Shown here: positions 13,280 to 17,782 of the stretch, in pieces | How the letters are laid out: each line of letters begins with the position of its first letter | How positions within the stretch are numbered: position 1 is the stretch's first letter | Assembly (NCBI GenBank): GCA_018665385.1 | Contig: JABJDN010000124.1 | Span: forward strand, 1 to 17,782 | DNA from: Phycisphaerae bacterium | GTDB lineage: Bacteria > Planctomycetota > Phycisphaerae > Phycisphaerales > SM1A02 | Reading direction: 5' to 3' | DNA length: 17,782 bases | Notes under the pieces: generated by a model | Seen by the model: only the letters and a program-made list of their open reading frames with translations | The model's database searches: none | Told to the model about the DNA's origin: nothing | Program-made: the position numbers and the translations under genes

Positions 13280-14779
13280 TTAATCTCTAGGAATAGCAGT
13301 CCCTTGCTCAACGCCGTGCCACCAAATGTCACGCGTGTCTTGTCCATCGCAATTCTTACGCATAAGTAGATACATCGTTGTGCTTACGCTAAAGAAACCA
13401 CTACATATCCAGCCAATCATAAAATCGTGAACGATGGTTTCCCAAAATGTTACAAACCAACTGGCACTTGTTTCGTACCAAGCTCCACCGAAAGTTGGAA
13501 TTGCATGTTCAGGCATTGAACCCGCGCCTACGAGGGATTGGTTGAATGTCCACGCACCAACAAGGCCCGCTGTTGCATCCAAGGTCAAATTCGTTATCAG
13601 CCGAACGACTATGTACCCAAACACCATTGCGATAATCAAAAGCGCAAGGTAACCAATAAAATACAGTGTCTTCGAAACAAGATAGGCGAACGATCGTTGA
13701 ACTGCTTCGCTACCGCTGCAATGTTCGATGACAACCGATGGAATCAAGATGGGGAAACATACACAATACCCAACAGCAACCAATGAAATCACCAAGCCGC
13801 AGACCAAGAATATACCGTACAACAACCCGCCAACAATGTTGAGCCAAGGAACGTTTAACAAAACTAAACCAAGCACCATGAGCAAGACAGAAAAGAATGC
13901 AACAACCATTGCAGGGCCTAACACAGCTTCAAAGAGCGATCGCCAACGGCTTGTTGAAAATTCAAGTGCTTCTGGAATGCTTATTCGTTGTCCTCGTGCA
14001 TGTTGCACGGCTTGCATTCTGGAAATTGCCCCGCCACCAATGCAAAGCACATAGACGAACAATAATCCATACAACGTGATAAACCAGTGAAAACCTGCGT
14101 TCCAGATTAGTTGCGGCAATTCCCAAACTATTGCAACTACACCTTGCCACATTTGTACAGGCTCGAAGTGTAGCGCACCGTCCACGATACTATTCCACGA
14201 AGATGCGATGAATAAAGCAGAGGCTTCAAATGGCCCCTGCGTTCGCACCTTTTCGAGCGAAGCATATATATCTTCAAACTCTGCTCGTTCCAGTGCGTTC
14301 ACATCACCTTCGAACAAATAATCTTCCCATGCCTCTAAGAGATTCGCTTGTGCAACTGCTACTGTCCAATGTTCAGAGCCCTCTGGGGCATCATTTGAAA
14401 GCGCAGTTGCAGATTTTGCAATTGCAAGCGACCGAGCTTGGCTGAGTTCTTCAACTGAAACTGTGCCCATGTAAGCACGAGCATCGTCGCCTGATACCGA
14501 ATCCCAAATGCGTCCCCCTGCAAACAATATCAAAACCATGCATAGCCCAAGAATCATACGCCCAGGTTGCATGGAACTTCCAATAGCTCCGAATAGATGT
14601 TGAAACTGAAATACTTTTCCAAAATCAACGCCATCTACAATAGTTCTTTGTTCCCTCATGCCTACTATCGTAGCACGCAAAGCCGATACGAGGGTCTGGT
14701 TCAGGGGCAGGCCCTGTACCAGACCCCGTACTAGACCCTGATTATTGGACGGAGTAAAAACCGGTGAATTTGTGGACAC
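13280..14779 (-). CDS. Polytopic membrane protein of unknown function
   Basis: Up to 499 residues with about six to seven hydrophobic segments: one after QPGRM (about 76-92), one in the GFHWFITLYGLLFVYVLCIGG region, four or five in the stretch from VLGPAMVVAFF to FGYIVVRLITNL, and one near the end (FMIGWICSGFFSV). A soluble, acidic segment lies between the first two. I do not recognise the family. The start is uncertain. The coordinates use GTG 14779; ATG at 14659 gives 459 residues. Against the GTG: the first 40 codons contain a GC-rich hairpin and tandem repeat encoding GLVRGLVQGLPLNQTLV, and the start codon overlaps the -35 box of the divergent gene. For it: AGAGG lies just upstream and residues 30-50 read like normal protein. 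Confidence 0.7.
   Translation of the reverse strand: MSTNSPVFTPSNNQGLVRGLVQGLPLNQTLVSALRATIVGMREQRTIVDGVDFGKVFQFQHLFGAIGSSMQPGRMILGLCMVLILFAGGRIWDSVSGDDARAYMGTVSVEELSQARSLAIAKSATALSNDAPEGSEHWTVAVAQANLLEAWEDYLFEGDVNALERAEFEDIYASLEKVRTQGPFEASALFIASSWNSIVDGALHFEPVQMWQGVVAIVWELPQLIWNAGFHWFITLYGLLFVYVLCIGGGAISRMQAVQHARGQRISIPEALEFSTSRWRSLFEAVLGPAMVVAFFSVLLMVLGLVLLNVPWLNIVGGLLYGIFLVCGLVISLVAVGYCVCFPILIPSVVIEHCSGSEAVQRSFAYLVSKTLYFIGYLALLIIAMVFGYIVVRLITNLTLDATAGLVGAWTFNQSLVGAGSMPEHAIPTFGGAWYETSASWFVTFWETIVHDFMIGWICSGFFSVSTTMYLLMRKNCDGQDTRDIWWHGVEQGTAIPRD
14692..14740. repeat. GC-rich hairpin and short tandem repeat near the membrane-protein start
   Basis: GGGTCTGGT (14692-14700) pairs with ACCAGACCC (14718-14726). 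After a T/T mismatch, CAGGG (14702-14706) pairs with CCCTG (14712-14716), leaving a 5-nt loop. A third related unit, TAGACCCTG, follows at 14732-14740, so on the minus strand GGGTCTAGTACG is followed by GGGTCTGGTACA, a degenerate 12-bp tandem repeat. No T-tract follows. It could be an operator or transcript structure of the membrane gene, or coding repeats if the GTG start is used. Confidence 0.6.
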
Positions 14780-14801
14780 CCGCCTCTGAGTAGCCTATAG
14801 T
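14773..14801 (+). promoter_or_regulatory. Sigma-70-like promoter of the efflux operon
   Basis: TGGACA (14773-14778) and TATAGT (14796-14801) are 17 bp apart, each 5/6 to consensus. The -10 box ends 11 nt before ATG 14813, so the leader would be only about 4-5 nt. No Shine-Dalgarno sequence precedes the ATG. Confidence 0.6.
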
Positions 14802-14812
14802 AAAGAGTAGAA

Positions 14813-15229
14813 ATGCTTTCGAAACTGACTACATATATGATTCTAAGCGCTATTGCAGTACAAGCCGTATTTGGCGGATTGCAGAGCACCGTATCAATCT
14901 GCCTTGGCGGAGGACACGAGCATGAAGTTGCTGAAGTCGTTGAGCACTGCTCCCACGAATGCAGCCACCATGATCAATGGGTAACTCCAGTAACCGAAGA
15001 CCAAGACATACAAGGGTGTGCTTGTACAGACCTTGAACTTGCACTCATCGACTTAGTAACAACTCCTCGCACAATCGACGATGACCCCTCTGTTGTTGCG
15101 TTCTTCCAGACATTCATTCCAGCACTTGACGAACAACCAGTTCAGTCAATGTACTGCGGTACGATTGACGACCCGCCTATAGAACGGCAACAATTGTCCA
15201 TCGTTCGCATCACCAGACTTCTCGTCTAA
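14813..15229 (+). CDS. Small exported Cys/His-rich protein heading an RND efflux operon
   Basis: 138 residues with an N-terminal hydrophobic segment (MILSAIAVQAVFGG, about 9-22) acting as signal peptide or anchor. Next comes a metal-ligand-rich stretch at 30-53: Cys30, His35, His37, His45, Cys46, His48, Cys50, His52, His53; then Cys69 and Cys71 in the CAC of QGCACTD. I do not know the family by name. By position and composition it resembles the small periplasmic proteins (CzcI- or CopI-like) that head some metal-efflux operons, and I infer metal binding or sensing in the periplasm. The following genes encode an outer-membrane channel and periplasmic adaptor. It has its own promoter, and its stop is two bases before an RNA element that may control the next gene. 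Confidence 0.72.
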   Translation: MLSKLTTYMILSAIAVQAVFGGLQSTVSICLGGGHEHEVAEVVEHCSHECSHHDQWVTPVTEDQDIQGCACTDLELALIDLVTTPRTIDDDPSVVAFFQTFIPALDEQPVQSMYCGTIDDPPIERQQLSIVRITRLLV

Positions 15230-15230
15230 A

Positions 15231-15304
15231 TCCTATCAATGTGCCTTCGTTTCGCCCATGCAACTATGCGTTGCATGCTTGCGTTATTGTAAATATTGAT
15301 AGGA
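15231..15304 (+). promoter_or_regulatory. Candidate RNA structure hiding the efflux channel's Shine-Dalgarno sequence
   Basis: TCCTATCAAT (15231-15240) is perfectly complementary to ATTGATAGGA (15295-15304), 54 nt apart. Nested inside is a perfect 8-bp hairpin, CATGCAAC (15257-15264) with GTTGCATG (15270-15277), loop TATGC. The right outer arm contains the AGGA of AGGAG (15301-15305), the only Shine-Dalgarno sequence before ATG 15318. The left arm begins two bases after the upstream stop codon, where a terminating ribosome would melt it. This would couple channel synthesis to translation of the Cys/His-rich protein. A 74-bp MITE-like remnant is the main alternative, but I see no target duplication. 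Confidence 0.5.
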
Positions 15305-15317
15305 GTTTGCTTTAGAT

Positions 15318-16727
15318 ATGAAATACAAAATAACCGTGACCCTTTGCTTCCTTCCGATGATTTTTTCAATCGGTTGCCAATCGTACGAGCCTGCACCATT
15401 GCAAATGGATTTATACCAATCCAACCTAGAAAATAGAATCGTATACATTGAACCAGTACAAGTGTTCGCTGAACGCCTCGCTCTTCAAAATGGAGTGCCC
15501 AATGCATTCGATATGCAGGATGGAATCTCTGCTGAAGAAGGCGAAGTCATCGCCTTGTTTTATAACCCAAGCCTGCGCATTGCTAGGCTTGAAGCTGGAG
15601 TTGCATTAGCAAATTTTGAAACTGCTGGGCTTTGGGAAGACCCCGTGTTTGGCTTTCAAGGTGCAGACATTTCTTCGCCATCCGCGCCATTTGAATTTGG
15701 GATGATGATGAATTTTACAATTCCAATATCAGGCCGCCTTGCAGTGGAAAAAGAACGTGCTGGCTCAGCCTATTCAACAAATTTACGCAAAGTAGCAAAC
15801 CTTGAATGGAACACTCGTTCGCTCGTTCAATCGCAGTGGTCTCATTGGACCGCAGCAACTATGCAAGTAGAACTTTTACAGGAAGTCGCCGAACAACTCG
15901 AACGTATCAATGCAGTTGCAGACCTTCTAGAAGCCTCGGATGAGATGAATCGTGTGGAGCGGAGACTGCTGAAAGTTGATTTGGTGTCGTATCAAGTACA
16001 AATTACAAAAGCAGAACTGGATGTTCTTCAAGCTGAACTTGCACTTGTTGAAACACTCGGACTTCCGCCAACAAGTGCTGAATATTTTATTCCAATCTTT
16101 CCTGCGTTGATGACTGTACTCGTTGAAGATGAAACTAGTCGGATCATCAATGCAAACACTGAGCTTGCTGTTTCGATGGCTCAATACCAAACTGCTGAAG
16201 ATTCACTTCGACTTGAAATAAAGAAACAATTTCCAGACATTGTTCTTGGTTCAGGGTACGGAAGTGAATTTAATGATCACCGAGTGTTGATTGGCGTTTC
16301 TATTCCACTTTCGATTTGGAACAGAAACCAAGCCGGCATAGCCCATGCAAGAACACAACGCGAAGTTGCAAGAGCAAAATCCGAAACGACGTTTGCGAGA
16401 ATCTACAGAGAACTCGCCCTAGCAAATACCACTCTTTCCCTCACTAAAAAGCAGCGCTCATACTTTGACGAAATGATTATTCCGCTTCTCAAAGAGCAAA
16501 GCAAGGACATTGAAAATATTATGAATCTAGGAGAAGTAGACATGTTCATGTTGCTTGAAACAGTTACTCGTCATCACGAAGCAAAGAAAAATCTTGTGAC
16601 ATTGCAAGTCACCCAACTAGATGCCAAAATAACACGAAAAAACATTCTTGGTCCAGCGTACACAATAGATACCGTTAAAAACGACAGTGATTCAGCCACA
16701 GAAAACACACTTGGAGGTGTGCAATGA
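15318..16727 (+). CDS. TolC-family outer-membrane efflux lipoprotein, CzcC/CusC-like
   Basis: 469-residue outer-membrane factor, the exit channel of a tripartite RND pump. Residues 1-20 are a lipoprotein signal (LCFLPMIFSIGC, Cys20; Ser at -3 is not the usual residue). A motif typical of CzcC/CusC follows at about 73-113 (EEGEVIALFYNPSLRIARLE, then AGLWEDPVFGF). Then come two long alpha-helical coiled-coil halves with beta-strand segments between them; GVSIPLSIWNRNQAGIA (about 325-341) marks the second half. AGGAG is 12 nt before the ATG, a long spacing, and lies in the proposed hairpin. It overlaps the adaptor gene by ATGA (16724-16727). The metal or drug cannot be read from this protein alone. 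Confidence 0.9.
   Translation: MKYKITVTLCFLPMIFSIGCQSYEPAPLQMDLYQSNLENRIVYIEPVQVFAERLALQNGVPNAFDMQDGISAEEGEVIALFYNPSLRIARLEAGVALANFETAGLWEDPVFGFQGADISSPSAPFEFGMMMNFTIPISGRLAVEKERAGSAYSTNLRKVANLEWNTRSLVQSQWSHWTAATMQVELLQEVAEQLERINAVADLLEASDEMNRVERRLLKVDLVSYQVQITKAELDVLQAELALVETLGLPPTSAEYFIPIFPALMTVLVEDETSRIINANTELAVSMAQYQTAEDSLRLEIKKQFPDIVLGSGYGSEFNDHRVLIGVSIPLSIWNRNQAGIAHARTQREVARAKSETTFARIYRELALANTTLSLTKKQRSYFDEMIIPLLKEQSKDIENIMNLGEVDMFMLLETVTRHHEAKKNLVTLQVTQLDAKITRKNILGPAYTIDTVKNDSDSATENTLGGVQ
16713..16719 (+). promoter_or_regulatory. Shine-Dalgarno sequence of the adaptor gene
   Basis: GGAGGTG lies 4 nt before ATG 16724, inside the end of the channel gene. It is among the strongest ribosome-binding sites in the window and contrasts with the possibly hidden one of the gene before it. 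Confidence 0.7.
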
Positions 16728-17782
16728 ACTATACAAACCTATTAGCATGCGGCGTACTCACTACGACCTTTATTGGATGTTCCAACGAAGGTAGCACACC
16801 TAGTCAAGAAAGTACACACGTGCAAGATACACCCGCGTTGCCTACAAACAGAATTGCAATCCCCCAGGCGGTGCGTTCAAATCTAGGTATTACATTTGCC
16901 ACTGTTGAACGAAGACGCTTGAAAGACACATTGAGAGCACCAGGTAGGTTTGAGTACTTACCCTCTGCAAAACGAGAATACCGAATGATTCTTCCAGGAA
17001 GAATTACATTGCAGGTTGAGCAGTTTGAACATGTTGAAGCAAATACGCTGTTGTATACAATCGACTCCCCCGCTTGGCGAGAATTACAACAAGCTCTTGC
17101 AGGTTATTCCGCGACTGTGCAGCAATTTGAAGCAAAGATGGAAATGTATTCGCCCCTATTTCTTGCGCATGAACAACACGAATACTCGGTGACGGTAAAC
17201 GTAGATATGTGGGAAAAAAGAATTCAGAAACTTGAAGACCTCAGAAAAGCAGGCGGAGGTAGTTTGCGAGAATATACTGCTGCTCGTGCTGCATATTCAA
17301 CAGCAAAGGCAGAACTTGCAGACATTCGTGAAAAAGATGCTGAATTAGAAGCCTCTTACGCTGAAAACATTGCGTTGTTACGCGCGGCTAGATCAACCCT
17401 TGAAATAGCTCTAGATTCTGCGGCATCATTACTCGAAGTTTCGTTGCCTCAAAGCAATCCTGAATGGTGGAAAGCAGTTACAACAGTGGAGGTTCGCGCT
17501 TCCCAGAACGGTATCGTTGCTTCTGTTCCAATGACAAATGGAGCATGGGCAGAAGAACACAAACTTGTTCTAGATGTAGTGCAACCAGAAAAATTACGGT
17601 TCCATGCTTCGGGTCTGCAGTCAGATTTGGGTGTTCTACGAGACGGGTTACAAGTCCAAATTGTGCCTCCTACACCTACTTCATCAGGCAATGCAGTGGA
17701 ATTGCAAAACACCATGCACGGCATACTCCAATTGGGATTAAGCGGCGATGCAACCGATCGCACTATAGATTTATATGTAACA
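16724..17782 (+). CDS. RND efflux periplasmic adaptor (membrane fusion protein), CusB/CzcB-like; 3' end beyond window
   Basis: 353 codons are visible and the frame stays open to the right edge, so the C-terminus is missing. It starts with a lipoprotein signal (LLACGVLTTTFIGC, Cys19), a short polar linker, then the typical adaptor strand region (RIAIPQAVRSNLGITFATVE, then LRAPGRF) and the first lipoyl half. A coiled-coil hairpin covers about 122-238, rich in Glu, Ala, Gln and Leu. The second lipoyl half follows (VRASQNGIVASVPMTNGAW), then the start of the beta-barrel. The protein links the outer-membrane channel to an inner-membrane RND pump; a CusA/CzcA-type gene is expected just beyond the window. 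No N-terminal metal-binding CPMHP-like motif is seen. Confidence 0.92.
   Translation, partial: MNYTNLLACGVLTTTFIGCSNEGSTPSQESTHVQDTPALPTNRIAIPQAVRSNLGITFATVERRRLKDTLRAPGRFEYLPSAKREYRMILPGRITLQVEQFEHVEANTLLYTIDSPAWRELQQALAGYSATVQQFEAKMEMYSPLFLAHEQHEYSVTVNVDMWEKRIQKLEDLRKAGGGSLREYTAARAAYSTAKAELADIREKDAELEASYAENIALLRAARSTLEIALDSAASLLEVSLPQSNPEWWKAVTTVEVRASQNGIVASVPMTNGAWAEEHKLVLDVVQPEKLRFHASGLQSDLGVLRDGLQVQIVPPTPTSSGNAVELQNTMHGILQLGLSGDATDRTIDLYVT

Noticed and set aside
14850..15044. Minus-strand frame opposite the Cys/His-rich protein
   Set aside because: It has no signal or motif, while the plus-strand frame has a promoter, signal segment and clustered metal ligands.
15231..15304. 74-bp MITE with 10-bp terminal inverted repeats
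   Set aside because: No flanking target-site duplication, exact placement between a stop codon and a ribosome site, and no second copy in the window; RNA structure is the better explanation, though not proven.

Overview
The window looks like chromosomal DNA of a planctomycete, most likely of the Phycisphaerae type. This is inference from gene style, not a marker-gene result: a lipoprotein joining a DUF1573 domain to ankyrin repeats, a Memo-family protein with an extra N-terminal domain, a family 4 uracil-DNA glycosylase with an N-terminal extension, and two proteins I cannot place in a named family. Base composition is moderately AT-leaning throughout, coding density is high, and I see no insertion sequence, prophage, CRISPR array, tRNA or rRNA.

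Layout. 1-422 holds no gene I can support. 423-5363 is a minus-strand block: a UDP-glucuronate decarboxylase-like enzyme (5363-4380), recA with a long basic N-terminal extension (4217-2979), then a two-gene operon of an LplT-like MFS transporter and a group I cysteine desulfurase that overlap by ATGA. anmK (5405-6454) runs divergently from the decarboxylase and its end overlaps the end of an M32 carboxypeptidase (7971-6439, minus). Upstream of that lies the DUF1573-ankyrin lipoprotein (9883-8060, minus). A plus-strand block follows: the Memo-family protein (10066-11271), a clear intrinsic terminator, dtd and a uracil-DNA glycosylase as a tight pair (11397-12541), and an unrecognised 184-residue protein (12724-13278). 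A polytopic membrane protein of unknown role lies on the minus strand (13280 to 14779 or 14659). The right end starts an RND-type metal/drug efflux operon: a small Cys/His-rich exported protein, a TolC/CzcC-like outer-membrane lipoprotein and a CusB/CzcB-like adaptor cut by the window edge.

Functional themes are housekeeping: DNA maintenance (RecA, UDG), translation quality control (Dtd), Fe-S/sulfur supply (NifS/IscS-like), cell-wall recycling (AnmK), nucleotide-sugar supply (UXS-like) and metal efflux.

The most interesting signals are regulatory. A 10-bp perfect inverted repeat, with a second hairpin nested inside it, would hide the Shine-Dalgarno sequence of the efflux outer-membrane gene and begins two bases after the stop codon of the upstream gene. 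A perfect 8-bp palindrome encloses the TTGACA box upstream of recA. Several genes have a -10 box only 7-11 nt before their start codon and no Shine-Dalgarno sequence, suggesting leaderless or near-leaderless mRNAs. At protein level, the glycosylase has Ser in place of one of the four Fe-S cysteines, and AnmK has a variant active-site motif. I found no single gene cluster that I can call a new biological system.
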